In this document: positions 1 to 8,436 of the stretch, piece after piece | Numbering within the stretch: the first letter of the stretch is position 1 | How the letters are laid out: each line of letters opens with the position of its first letter | NCBI GenBank assembly: GCA_002416125.1 | Contig: DIBU01000022.1 | Coordinates: forward strand, 124,001-188,000 | Reading direction: 5' to 3' | Source: Halieaceae bacterium UBA5044 | Lineage (GTDB): Bacteria; Pseudomonadota; Gammaproteobacteria; Pseudomonadales; Halieaceae | Length of the DNA stretch: 64,000 nt | The notes under the pieces: model-generated | Seen by the model: only the letters and a program-made list of their open reading frames with translations | Database searches by the model: none | Told to the model about the DNA's origin: nothing | Translations under genes and position numbers: made by a program

Positions 1-2
1 CG

Positions 3-98
3 GAGGGTGCCGAGCTCACAGTCGAAACATCGTCAGATATCAACCATCCTCAGGCCCAGGCTATTCTCTTGAGGAGTATCGACATTGCCGAAGCCTGA
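3..98 (+). CDS. C-terminal tail of an upstream gene, possibly hypA (partial)
   Basis: An open frame enters from the left edge and stops with TGA at 96-98, overlapping the hypF start by 14 bases. About 31 residues are visible, ending in LLRSIDIAEA. That ending resembles the end of HypA nickel chaperones, which often finish with a phrase such as LRVKSIEVA, and hypA or hypB would be an expected neighbour. The zinc-binding part of HypA lies outside the window, so the identity is only a guess. The tight overlap does show that hypF is translated from a message that also carries this gene. Confidence 0.45.
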   Translation, partial: EGAELTVETSSDINHPQAQAILLRSIDIAEA

Positions 99-2232
99 TT
101 GCCGCCATATTCAGGTTACCGGCCTGGTCCAGGGGGTGGGTTTTCGTCCGTATGTATACCGGCTGGCGCAGCGCTTGGGCCTGCAGGGTGAAATACGCAA
201 TCGTTCCTCAGGGGTGAGCATTACAGTACAGGGCCAGATGGCGGTGCTGGACCAGTTTTTGACTGAGCTTCGCCGGAATGCGCCCGGACAGCGGCATGAG
301 TTTTCGGTGAATGTGGCCGCCGCAACAGCGCACAGCGACTTTGTGATTGCTCCGAGTCAGTCTGACGCCGGTATCGCCGGCACGCTGCTTGCGGATCAGG
401 CAATCTGCGAGGACTGTCGTCGCGAGTTTCACGATCAGAGCGATCGGCGTTACCACTATCCGTTTATCAGCTGCACGTCCTGTGGGCCGCGCTTTTCCAT
501 TTGTAGGCGGCTCCCCTGGGATCGGATCAATACCAGCTGGAGCCGGTTTTCCCTCTGCGCAGCGTGTCGACAGGAGTACGAGTCGCCTCTGGACCGTCGC
601 TTCCACGCGGTGGGTATTTCCTGTCCGGACTGTGGCCCGGTGTTGTTCACTGCTGACGGTCTGCAGGGCGAGGCGGCAGTGCGCCAGGCCTGTGCTGTGC
701 TGGAGCGCGGTGGTGTGGTTGCCGTCAAAGGTGGTGCCGGATTCCACTTGCTGGTGGATGCGCAGAATCCGGCGGCTGTTGCGCGCCTGCGGGAGCGCAA
801 GCGACGCAGTAAACCACTCGCAGTGCTGGCCCCGACGTTTGAATGGGTGCTTGAAAACGCCCATACCGAGGCTGCAGAGCGCGCTGCACTTAAGGGATCT
901 GCAGCACCTATCGTGTTGCTCAAGGCGTGTGGCGGGATACACGAATCATTGGCGCCTGGTTTGGGTACACTGGGCGTCATGTTGCCCAGCAGCGGGATTC
1001 AGCTCTCCATCCTGCGAATGCTGCAGCGCCCGCTGGTCGCTACGAGTGCCAATCTTTCCGGTGCGCCGCTGATTCACGAAAATGACACCGCACTGTCTGC
1101 GCTGGCGGGCATTGCCGATGCGTTCCTGTTACACGATCTGGATCTGGTACAGGGCCTGGATGATGCCGTACTGCGGGTGATGGCTGGCCAGCCGGTCAGT
1201 CTTCGACTTGGGCGAGGCTTTGCGCCCCAGATACACACTGTTCCGGTAGCCCACTCATCGCTGGGTTGTGGCGCGCATTTGAAGGTTAACCTCGCCATGC
1301 AGGAGAGGCATACGTTGATCGTTGGCCCGTACATCGGCGATCTTCAGGGAGCTGGCAACAGGCAGCGTTATCTCCAGCAGAAGTCCACAATGCCCGCCTT
1401 TTTCCAGATTGATGCAGGGACTGAAGTCACTGATCTGCACCCTGATTATGGTTCCAGCGTGGAGGCGGATGATCACGCGCTCACGGTTCCGCACCACGTA
1501 GCCCACGCCATGGCTGTCTGGCTGGAGCATCAGCCGGAACCCCCTTTTCAGGCGCTCACCTGGGATGGTGTTGGCCTGGGTCCCGACGGCACTGTCTGGG
1601 GGGGAGAGTGCCTGCAGTTTGACGCGGGAATGGAGTGGCAACGTCTTGGAAGCATTCGACCGTTTCAGTTGCCAGCGGGACACGACATCGCCCGGTTTCC
1701 CGGCAGGATCGCCAGAGTCCTGAGCGGCGAGACGTATCCCGGCAGGTCGATTGCCTGCTCCAGCATGGGCCGATTAATCGAGGGTCTCGCCGCACTGGCC
1801 GGACTCCGGGAGGAGAACCTGTTCGAGGCGCAGGTCGCCATGGAGTGGGAGGCGCTCGGTCACCGGGCAAGCCAGGCGTTACACATGGACTTCAGCTGGG
1901 TTGGCGCTGATCTGGATTGGCGTCCGCTGCTGCCGCTGGTTGCTGACCGTAGCGTCAGTCTTTCGGCCCGTGCCCTGGGCTTTCATCAGGCATTGGCCAG
2001 AGCGGCGCTGCGCCAGTGCCGTCTGGGGCGTGGGGATAGCGTGCTGCTGTCCGGCGGAGTGTTCCAGAATCGCCTGCTGGTAGAGCTGATGGTTGCCGGC
2101 GCCAGGGAACTTGGATTGAAGCTGTTGCTGCCTGGGCGACTCCCGCCCAACGATGGAAGTATTGCCGCCGGGCAGTGTGTGGCCCTCGCCATGGGGGCAA
2201 AACAGATCGGAGTTGCCCAGCAATGTGCCTAG
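85..2232 (+). CDS. hypF: Carbamoyltransferase HypF, [NiFe]-hydrogenase maturation
   Basis: HypF makes the carbamoyl-adenylate from carbamoyl phosphate that supplies the cyanide ligands of the [NiFe] active site, and passes it to the HypE cysteine. The 715-residue protein has the family's domain order: an acylphosphatase-like domain (VQGVGFRPYVYRLA near residue 15), four CxxC zinc-finger pairs (108/111, 130/133, 158/161, 180/183), a YrdC-like domain (KGGAGFHLL, ATSANLSG) and a Kae1-like C-terminal domain (HHVAH, LSGGVFQNRLL). The length is close to the usual 750 residues. The start is TTG at 85, chosen because GAGGAG lies 8 bases upstream and the acylphosphatase motif follows at the expected distance. 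It overlaps hypC by 10 bases, so the two are probably translationally coupled. Confidence 0.96.
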   Translation: MPKPDCRHIQVTGLVQGVGFRPYVYRLAQRLGLQGEIRNRSSGVSITVQGQMAVLDQFLTELRRNAPGQRHEFSVNVAAATAHSDFVIAPSQSDAGIAGTLLADQAICEDCRREFHDQSDRRYHYPFISCTSCGPRFSICRRLPWDRINTSWSRFSLCAACRQEYESPLDRRFHAVGISCPDCGPVLFTADGLQGEAAVRQACAVLERGGVVAVKGGAGFHLLVDAQNPAAVARLRERKRRSKPLAVLAPTFEWVLENAHTEAAERAALKGSAAPIVLLKACGGIHESLAPGLGTLGVMLPSSGIQLSILRMLQRPLVATSANLSGAPLIHENDTALSALAGIADAFLLHDLDLVQGLDDAVLRVMAGQPVSLRLGRGFAPQIHTVPVAHSSLGCGAHLKVNLAMQERHTLIVGPYIGDLQGAGNRQRYLQQKSTMPAFFQIDAGTEVTDLHPDYGSSVEADDHALTVPHHVAHAMAVWLEHQPEPPFQALTWDGVGLGPDGTVWGGECLQFDAGMEWQRLGSIRPFQLPAGHDIARFPGRIARVLSGETYPGRSIACSSMGRLIEGLAALAGLREENLFEAQVAMEWEALGHRASQALHMDFSWVGADLDWRPLLPLVADRSVSLSARALGFHQALARAALRQCRLGRGDSVLLSGGVFQNRLLVELMVAGARELGLKLLLPGRLPPNDGSIAAGQCVALAMGAKQIGVAQQCA

Positions 2233-2471
2233 CGATACCCGGAAGAGTCATTCGCATCAGCGGCGACGGCCTTGAGCGACAGGCCCTGGTTCGCTTCGGC
2301 GATGTTGAGCGTGTCGTTAACCTGTGCCTGACGCCAGAGGCCGCAACAGACGATTACGTCATTGTGCACGTGGGTTGCGCGATCCGGGTACTGGATCAGG
2401 AGGAGGCGCAGCGCGCCTTGTCCCTGCTGCATGAGCTGGCCTCAATGGAGCGCGGTCATGCGCTTTCTTGA
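2223..2471 (+). CDS. hypC: Hydrogenase maturation chaperone HypC
   Basis: HypC is a small chaperone that works with HypD to build and deliver the Fe(CN)2CO group to the hydrogenase large subunit. The protein is 82 residues and starts MCLAIPG, the family signature in which Cys2 (after Met removal, the N-terminal cysteine) binds the iron complex. The start at 2223 was chosen for this motif; the frame remains open further upstream but would bury the essential cysteine. Its first 10 bases overlap the end of hypF and its last 14 overlap the start of hypD. Confidence 0.95.
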   Translation: MCLAIPGRVIRISGDGLERQALVRFGDVERVVNLCLTPEAATDDYVIVHVGCAIRVLDQEEAQRALSLLHELASMERGHALS

Positions 2472-3561
2472 GGAGTTTCGGGACCCTGTGCTGGCCGAGG
2501 CGATCGTTGCCCGAATCGCTGGCCTGGTAACTCGGCCGTGGGTCCTGATGGAGGTCTGCGGTGGTCAGACTCACGCCATTATCCGGCATGGCATCGATCA
2601 ATTGCTGCCTGATTCAGTAGAGCTGATTCACGGTCCCGGATGTCCCGTCTGCGTCACGCCAGTCGCCTGCATTGATGAGGCGCTCGAGTTGGCTCGAAGG
2701 CAAGACGTGATTTTCGCCACCTTTGCCGACATGTTGCGCGTGCCCGGCAGCGATACGGATTTACTGGCCTGCAAGGCCATGGGTGGCGACGTCCGCACGG
2801 TTTACTCCCCCCTGGACGCGGTGCAGTTGGCGCGTGAGAATCCCGGGCGCGAGGTCGTTTTCTTTGCGGTTGGCTTTGAAACCACGGCACCCGTAAATGC
2901 GCTCAGTGTTGTGCAAGCCAGGGCATCCAGCGTCGACAACTTTTCCCTGTTGGTCAGTCAGGTTCGGGTGCCACCGGCTATTGAAGCAATAGCCGGCTCG
3001 CCCGGTAACCGGGTACAGGCCTTTCTTGCTGCGGGACATGTGTGTGCGGTGATGGGCTATCGGGAGTACGAGGCGGTTGCACGTCGTCTGGGCGTGCCAG
3101 TGGTTGTGACGGGCTTCGAACCACTGGATGTTCTGCTCGGTATTGAGGCTGCGCTGGCGCAACTCGAGCGTGGTGAAGCCCGGGTAGAAAATCAATATGC
3201 CCGCGGTGTGGACCGGGATGGGAACCGCGAGGCACAGCACCTGATGAAGCAGGTCTTTCGCGAGACCGGACAGTCCTGGCGGGGTTTGGGCAGGCTTGAG
3301 GCCTCCGGGCTCCAGTTGCAGGGTCATTACGCCAACTTCGATGCGAGGGAAAAGTTCGCCTTGCCTGCTGTGCCGTCCAGGGAGGCAGGTGAGTGCCTCG
3401 CCGGAGATGTCCTCACTGGACGCATCCGCCCTTATGAGTGTCCACGTTTCGGCAGGGAGTGCACCCCCGATTCGCCACTGGGCGCTACGATGGTGTCCGG
3501 TGAGGGCGCTTGCGCTGCGTACTATCGCTACCGCCGAAACGCAGGCGCACACCGTGCCTGA
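2458..3561 (+). CDS. hypD: Hydrogenase iron-cyanide assembly protein HypD
   Basis: HypD is the iron-sulfur scaffold on which, together with HypC, the Fe(CN)2CO unit is assembled. The 367-residue protein carries the conserved blocks MEVCGGQTH, HGPGCPVCVTP (with the redox-active cysteines) and a cysteine-rich C-terminal region (ECPRFGREC and GEGACAAYYRY) expected to ligate the [4Fe-4S] cluster. The start at 2458 (MRFLEEFRDP) fits family length; the in-frame extension to 2362 is out-of-frame hypC sequence and was discarded. It overlaps hypC by 14 bases and hypE by 8. Confidence 0.96.
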   Translation: MRFLEEFRDPVLAEAIVARIAGLVTRPWVLMEVCGGQTHAIIRHGIDQLLPDSVELIHGPGCPVCVTPVACIDEALELARRQDVIFATFADMLRVPGSDTDLLACKAMGGDVRTVYSPLDAVQLARENPGREVVFFAVGFETTAPVNALSVVQARASSVDNFSLLVSQVRVPPAIEAIAGSPGNRVQAFLAAGHVCAVMGYREYEAVARRLGVPVVVTGFEPLDVLLGIEAALAQLERGEARVENQYARGVDRDGNREAQHLMKQVFRETGQSWRGLGRLEASGLQLQGHYANFDAREKFALPAVPSREAGECLAGDVLTGRIRPYECPRFGRECTPDSPLGATMVSGEGACAAYYRYRRNAGAHRA

Positions 3562-4564
3562 GTGTCGTTTCCCCTTCTCCAGATATCCCGTCGTGACGCT
3601 TGCTCATGGTGCTGGTGGTCGTTTCACCCAGCAACTGATACGGGATATTTTCTCTGCTGCCATGACCGATGTGCAGGCGGATCAGGATGGCGCTGATCTC
3701 GTCTTTCAGGACCCGCCCGACAGTCGCCTGGTATTCACCACGGATTCCTACGTTGTCAGCCCGCTGGTATTTCCGGGTGGGGATATTGGCAAGCTTTCGG
3801 TGATCGGCACCTGCAACGATCTCGCCGTGTGTGGCGCCGAGCCTGCGTATCTGAGCTGTGGCTGGATTATCGAAGAGGGTTTTCCCACCGAGTCATTATT
3901 CGCGCTGGCTCAGTCCATGGCCCTGGCTGCCGCTGAGGTCGGCGCCAGAATCGTCACCGGCGATACGAAAGTGGTGGAGCGCGGCCACGGTGACGGGGTG
4001 TTCCTGAACGTGTCCGGCGTCGGTGTACGTCGGCTTTTCTGTCATCCCCGGCTTATTCAGCCCGGCGACGTGGTGATTGTCTCTGGAGACCTGGGCCGGC
4101 ACGGTGCCTGCATCCTCGCCCAAAGAGAGGATTTGCAGATTCAGACGCCAATAGAAAGTGACTGTGCCCATCTGTGGCCTGCCGTCTCTCGTTTATCGCC
4201 TTTGGCTGAGTCTGTTCACTGTATCCGCGATCTCACGCGCGGTGGCCTGGCGACGGTCCTGGCCGAGCTCAGTGAAACGGCATCCCTGCAGATCACTATC
4301 GAGCGCGACCGGGTGCCTGTCAGCAAGAAAGTGGCTTCGGTCTGCGAATTGTTCGGTATGGACCCTCTGTATATGGCCAATGAGGGTCGGATGGTGGTGT
4401 TTGCCGAGCCGCGGCGTGAAGAGGATATCCTGGAGAGCCTGGGTGCCGGCGCCCGGAGGATTGGCGTCGTCTCTGAAGGTCGCGGCGTCATCGCCAGCAG
4501 TCAGTTGGGGGGAAGCCAGATGCTGGACATGCTCAGTGGTGAGCAGTTGCCGCGGATCTGCTAG
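3554..4564 (+). CDS. hypE: Carbamoyl dehydratase HypE, hydrogenase maturation
   Basis: HypE receives the carbamoyl group from HypF on its C-terminal cysteine and dehydrates it with ATP to a thiocyanate, the cyanide donor for the active-site iron. The protein (336 residues) is of the PurM/AIR-synthase type, with VTLAHGAGGRFTQQLI near the start, TTDSYVVSPLVFPGGDIG in the ATP-binding region, and the diagnostic C-terminus PRIC. A GTG start at 3554 overlaps the hypD stop by 8 bases and gives the usual family length; longer versions would run deep into hypD. This closes the maturation cluster. The hydrogenase structural genes are not in the window and presumably lie to the left. Confidence 0.96.
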   Translation: MPECRFPFSRYPVVTLAHGAGGRFTQQLIRDIFSAAMTDVQADQDGADLVFQDPPDSRLVFTTDSYVVSPLVFPGGDIGKLSVIGTCNDLAVCGAEPAYLSCGWIIEEGFPTESLFALAQSMALAAAEVGARIVTGDTKVVERGHGDGVFLNVSGVGVRRLFCHPRLIQPGDVVIVSGDLGRHGACILAQREDLQIQTPIESDCAHLWPAVSRLSPLAESVHCIRDLTRGGLATVLAELSETASLQITIERDRVPVSKKVASVCELFGMDPLYMANEGRMVVFAEPRREEDILESLGAGARRIGVVSEGRGVIASSQLGGSQMLDMLSGEQLPRIC

Positions 4565-4610
4565 CGCCGGTGCCATCTCCAACGCGGCAAACCGACGGAG
4601 TCGAACCGGT

Positions 4611-4898
4611 TCAGTTCGACGGTGCGGCGGCGCCTTCGCCGAGCCCCAGTTCGGATGCCGGCGCCCCGGCCGGAGCGTTCACGAATTCGCTATCCTGCAT
4701 GGAAGCCGGACCGCCAGTTACGTCTTCGACACTGAGGTGGGGGTTGTTGGCTTCGTATTCCTGTGAACCGATTGGAGGCGCCTCGGAGGGATCATTCGGG
4801 TAGTCCTCGACCGCCTCGCCCTGGGCGAGTGTTGCAGCGGTGAAAACGGGAGCCAGCAGAAACGCCAGAGTCAGCGCGGCGGGTTTAGGTAGTCGCAT
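4611..4898 (-). CDS. Small secreted acidic protein of unknown function
   Basis: I do not recognise this 95-residue protein. It begins with a clear Sec signal peptide (MRLPKPAALTLAFLLAPVF, likely cleaved after TLA near residue 25). The mature part is about 70 residues, rich in Glu, Asp, Pro, Ala and Gly, with no cysteines and low sequence complexity, so it may be disordered. An AAGG sequence sits 8 bases before the ATG. It converges on hypE and diverges from the metallopeptidase at 5111. No function can be assigned; its small size and composition would also allow it to be a chance frame, but the signal peptide argues for a real gene. Confidence 0.65.
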   Translation of the reverse strand: MRLPKPAALTLAFLLAPVFTAATLAQGEAVEDYPNDPSEAPPIGSQEYEANNPHLSVEDVTGGPASMQDSEFVNAPAGAPASELGLGEGAAAPSN

Positions 4899-5110
4899 AC
4901 GGGTTGCCTTTCATCTGATCACGCGGGAAGTGGTGGAAGCTTACACCATATCGCAAGTCATGGTGCATTGCCCGCGGCGAGCGCCCAGAACGCAGTCTAT
5001 ACTTTGTGTGCGTTCGCGCCTTCAGGCGCTTGCTGACGTGTGTCGGCTCTGCGTAGAGAGCTGCCGTTCTCAGCGTAGATATGTCGAATGCGCTACCGGG
5101 GGGAGGAATG

Positions 5111-7714
5111 ATGCATTTCAACGGGTTGCTGTGTTTCAGTCTCGGTCTGATGCTCTGCGTTGCCATGGTGCCTCCGGCCCGTGCGCAGTCCGACGGCTGG
5201 CCGACGAAGGAGTTCCTGATCGTCCAGTCAGATCCCTACGGCATGCTGCCTGACAGCCTGCAGTCGCATCAGCAACTGACCGATGATGAGCAGACGGCGC
5301 TGACGGACATGGAGGTGTTTCTTACTGAAGTCGCTGAGCGCTATGAGGCAATGGGTTTTCGCGCGCCGGAGCTCGAGCGCGTGGAGGGTGTCTCGGGTGG
5401 GGAGGCCTACAAGGTCCATTTTTTCGATTACGACGATCATGGCACCTCACCGTTTCGCGTACGCCGCAAATCGGCCTCCACCACAGAAATGCAGATCGAT
5501 ACTTCGCGACCGTTTCAGAAGGACGGTATTCCTCTGGATCGAACCTACGAGCACCTCGCCCATGAGCTGTTCCATCTCGTGCAGCGCGCCTATCAGCCGA
5601 GCGAAGATGTCATCCAGAACGACTGGATTATCGAAGGGCAGGCGCAGGCCATGGGCATGTATATGCTCCAGAAAATCCTGCGCAAGGACCCCTATGCAGG
5701 GAGTCAGGACGGATACCGGTTGGGGGCTCGTCCCTACTACACGCCGCTTCAGGACATCCCGGCCACCGGGGTGCCGAAAGCCGATTACCTGACAGCCTCG
5801 TTCTGGCGCTACGTGGGGGAGGTCTTCGCCGCGTCGAAGAAGAATGGCCGGGCGGGAGTCCAGCCCATCGAACCCGACTACCGCTATCTCGTTGACATGT
5901 TCCGACACCCGTACCCATCGAGTGCTTCGCTGCATGCGGACCTGCTGTGGACCGATCAGGGCCTTCGGAATACCCTGGGTTATGGCCTCGATCGTGTATA
6001 TGCGAATTTTGTGTCCACCTTCGCGGCCTATGTGCCCACGCGCCTCACCAAGGAGCCCGAGCACAGCGCAGAAGTTGCCGAGATCAACTGGCGTAACTTT
6101 GTGTTCAACGGGTGTGAACGTACCGCGAATCTCACTGCGACGTCGGTTTCGGCCAATGTGGAATTGGTTGTCGATGCTAATGCGGCAAGCTGCTTCGCCG
6201 TAAACGTTTGGGGCGAAGGTCAGGCCGGGCTCTCGCTGCAGATTCGCTCGGGTGATGCGGACGCCTTGGCGGCATTACGCATAGGCACCCTGGGCGGTGC
6301 CAAAGTCGGCAGCCCCGTGCTCGTGGCACCGCTACCGGGTGGTGGTTACCTCGGTCACTGGCGCTTTCAGGTGCCGGCCGGTGAACCGGCCGTGTTTGTC
6401 ATTTCCAACGTCGCCGCTGATCCCACCACAACACGGAAGGTGCTGCTTTCGCTCAATGCATCATCTGACTACTGGGAGAGCAACATGACGCAGCCTCGGC
6501 AGGCGGTTTCTGCGACGCAGGACGCCACGACCGCGCCTGCAGCGTCGATGCCTCCCGTGCGCGACGGCACGCGGGAGCAGGCCGCGAAGGAGTTCGCTGC
6601 CGGGCTGGATTCCCTGAGTAACAGAAGCGCAAACAGTGTCGGCGTTTCCCACAACTACGAGGTGCGCGGCTGTGTCGGCCAGGCCTTCGCCGAGTCAGGC
6701 TGCGGGCCAACGACAGCCATCCACCTCACGCTGATGCCGGGCGCATTTGCCGATGGATTCCAGACCACCGGAACCGGCGGCGGGCTGGCACAGGTGATGT
6801 CGCAGTTCATCGCCATGGCGGACAACGGCCCGTTCGCAACAGACAAGGGATTACGCAACGCGTTTGGCGAGGCCGCCGAAACGGAAGGGTCGTATGTGCA
6901 TATCCTAATCCCGGCCATCGACTACGGGTTCACTGGCACCTTCACGGAAGCCCGGATTGGCGTGAATGGTGGAAAGGGGCACGGTGAATTCGAGGCACGA
7001 GGGCCCGAGGATCTGGTGCCCGGTCGTGGGCGTCTTTTCCCCTACACAGGGTCGGTGACGATAGAGGAGTTCACGCCATTCTTGTTGCGTGGCAGCTTCT
7101 CCGGTCAACTCACCGATTTGTCGAGCGTCGATTTTTCAGTCTTTGGTGACGACCATGCGCTGCCGGTTCAGCGCCAGATTCGCGGCCGCTTCGCGATAAC
7201 AGCGCCGTGGGAGGGCGATAAGCGAGTCACGGTGTATCCGGTGTCGGGAGGAGAAGACAGCGCGATGGCGGACCTCTACGAGGTGTTCCCAGCGGCACGG
7301 AATTTCGATATCGAAGGGCTCTCTGGCATCGACCCGACGACGAGGGATGCTTCAGGCAGTGGCTATACGGTGGGCATGCTACCCCTCACGGAAGTTACTG
7401 AGATGCCGGTCTGCAACTGCGAATGCCAGATTGACAGAAGCCAGCCGCGCACGTGCCTGAAGATTTGCAAACCGAAAGTACTGGCCTGCGGACAGGCCAA
7501 ACAACTCGCCTCCCGTCTGGCTGTGAGTGCGATGGGGCAGGATACGCAGATCAGTGGTGCTCCGCTATCCACGCCAGGCAACCCGGAGCGTCCCACCAGG
7601 GAGGAATACATCCAGGGTCTGATGAAGCACGGTTATCCACCGGATAGGATCGATTTTTTGGTCAGGGAAATGGACGCCTTCATGGCAGAAAACGGGGGTT
7701 GGGCAGAGCGTTGA
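5111..7714 (+). CDS. Large secreted HExxH zinc metallopeptidase-like protein
   Basis: This 867-residue protein has a signal peptide (MHFNGLLCFSLGLMLCVAMV, cut after ARA near residue 25). It then has HELFH at residues 151-155 and, twenty residues further on, the Glu of WIIEGQAQ at 175. This spacing is that of a gluzincin-type zinc site (two His plus a downstream Glu). The rest matches no domain I can name. A short cysteine-rich patch (CNCECQIDRSQPRTCLKICKP) lies about 100 residues from the C-terminus. The start at 5111 was chosen because GGGAGG lies 4-5 bases upstream and the signal peptide follows; ATG 5108 is equally possible, and the frame is open to 5081. It is probably a periplasmic or exported peptidase of unknown substrate. 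It appears to be a single-gene unit. Confidence 0.8.
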   Translation: MHFNGLLCFSLGLMLCVAMVPPARAQSDGWPTKEFLIVQSDPYGMLPDSLQSHQQLTDDEQTALTDMEVFLTEVAERYEAMGFRAPELERVEGVSGGEAYKVHFFDYDDHGTSPFRVRRKSASTTEMQIDTSRPFQKDGIPLDRTYEHLAHELFHLVQRAYQPSEDVIQNDWIIEGQAQAMGMYMLQKILRKDPYAGSQDGYRLGARPYYTPLQDIPATGVPKADYLTASFWRYVGEVFAASKKNGRAGVQPIEPDYRYLVDMFRHPYPSSASLHADLLWTDQGLRNTLGYGLDRVYANFVSTFAAYVPTRLTKEPEHSAEVAEINWRNFVFNGCERTANLTATSVSANVELVVDANAASCFAVNVWGEGQAGLSLQIRSGDADALAALRIGTLGGAKVGSPVLVAPLPGGGYLGHWRFQVPAGEPAVFVISNVAADPTTTRKVLLSLNASSDYWESNMTQPRQAVSATQDATTAPAASMPPVRDGTREQAAKEFAAGLDSLSNRSANSVGVSHNYEVRGCVGQAFAESGCGPTTAIHLTLMPGAFADGFQTTGTGGGLAQVMSQFIAMADNGPFATDKGLRNAFGEAAETEGSYVHILIPAIDYGFTGTFTEARIGVNGGKGHGEFEARGPEDLVPGRGRLFPYTGSVTIEEFTPFLLRGSFSGQLTDLSSVDFSVFGDDHALPVQRQIRGRFAITAPWEGDKRVTVYPVSGGEDSAMADLYEVFPAARNFDIEGLSGIDPTTRDASGSGYTVGMLPLTEVTEMPVCNCECQIDRSQPRTCLKICKPKVLACGQAKQLASRLAVSAMGQDTQISGAPLSTPGNPERPTREEYIQGLMKHGYPPDRIDFLVREMDAFMAENGGWAER

Positions 7715-7792
7715 TGAACCTGCAGCGCTCAGCGGCCCACCCGCGGCTCCGCCTTGCTCCGTCGGGCGCCAGCCGAAATTTGGTTCTCGCTC

Positions 7793-7821
7793 CTTGAAAA
7801 ACACCGAAATCGACACTATCT
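7793..7821 (+). promoter_or_regulatory. Candidate sigma-32 heat-shock promoter of hsp20
   Basis: CTTGAAA at 7793-7799 is a perfect match to the sigma-32 -35 element. After 14 bases comes CACTATCT (7814-7821), which matches CCCCATNT at 6 of 8 positions. It lies 44 bases before the Hsp20 start, in a gene family usually under RpoH control. This was found by eye. Confidence 0.6.
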
Positions 7822-7864
7822 GTAGCGGTGAGGCACAACCAATCACACGCAAAGGAGGTGTCGT

Positions 7865-8287
7865 ATGTCTCTAATACCGCGTAGCAGTATGTTTGATATC
7901 GATCGCTTTTTTGGTGACAACTGGCCGCGCTCCGCTGATCGTGAGATGGGCGAGTTCTTTGCCCCGAGAGTGGATATCAGGGAAGCGAGTGATCACTTTG
8001 AAATAACCGCCGAGTTGCCGGGTATCGACCGGGACAACATTCACGTCCACGTGAATGACGGCATCCTGACGCTGGAGGCTGAGAGCTCGCAGGAAGACAA
8101 GGAAGAGAAAGACGGTACGGTGATTCGCCAGGAGCGTCGCTATGGCAAGTTCATGCGGAGCTTCAATCTTGGCGGTGACGTTCAGGAAGAGGACATCAAG
8201 GCCATGTTCAAGGATGGGGTGTTGACGCTCAAGGCGCCGAAAGTGGCGGAGAAAATACCGCAGAAAAGGCGTATAGAGATCGAGTGA
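7865..8287 (+). CDS. Small heat-shock protein, Hsp20/IbpA family
   Basis: An ATP-independent holdase that binds unfolding proteins and keeps them refoldable by DnaK/ClpB. The 140-residue protein contains an alpha-crystallin domain (about 45-135) with ITAELPGIDRDNIHVHV, the GILTLEAE strand and the late GVLTLKAPK motif. It ends KRRIEIE instead of the usual IxI/V tail, although IEIE serves the same pattern. AAAGGAGGTG at 7853-7862 just before the ATG is an exceptionally strong ribosome binding site. A sigma-32-like promoter precedes it and a T-tailed hairpin follows it, so it is a monocistronic heat-shock gene. Confidence 0.95.
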   Translation: MSLIPRSSMFDIDRFFGDNWPRSADREMGEFFAPRVDIREASDHFEITAELPGIDRDNIHVHVNDGILTLEAESSQEDKEEKDGTVIRQERRYGKFMRSFNLGGDVQEEDIKAMFKDGVLTLKAPKVAEKIPQKRRIEIE

Positions 8288-8295
8288 CGTCCTTC

Positions 8296-8319
8296 GCCTG
8301 GCCCTTTCCGGGGCCAGGC
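8296..8319 (+). terminator. GC-rich hairpin after hsp20
   Basis: GCCTGGCCC (8296-8304) pairs perfectly with GGGCCAGGC (8311-8319) around a 6-base loop, 9 bases after the hsp20 stop. It has no T run, so on its own it may protect the transcript end more than terminate it; the hairpin at 8343 is the better terminator. Confidence 0.5.
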
Positions 8320-8342
8320 AATTTCAACCGCGTTGGTGGGTA

Positions 8343-8368
8343 GCGGAAATATTCTTCCGCACTTTTTT
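8343..8368 (+). terminator. Rho-independent terminator of hsp20
   Basis: GCGGAA (8343-8348) and TTCCGC (8355-8360) form a six-base stem with loop ATATTC, followed by AC and six T residues (8363-8368). The orientation fits hsp20 and it lies between hsp20 and the convergent CadC-like gene. Confidence 0.7.
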
Positions 8369-8436
8369 GGCGGTGTCCTTCAAGCTGTCTGTTGAGTTTC
8401 CAGGTCCTGTTGCCAGTCGTCGTCGATCTCTTGCTC

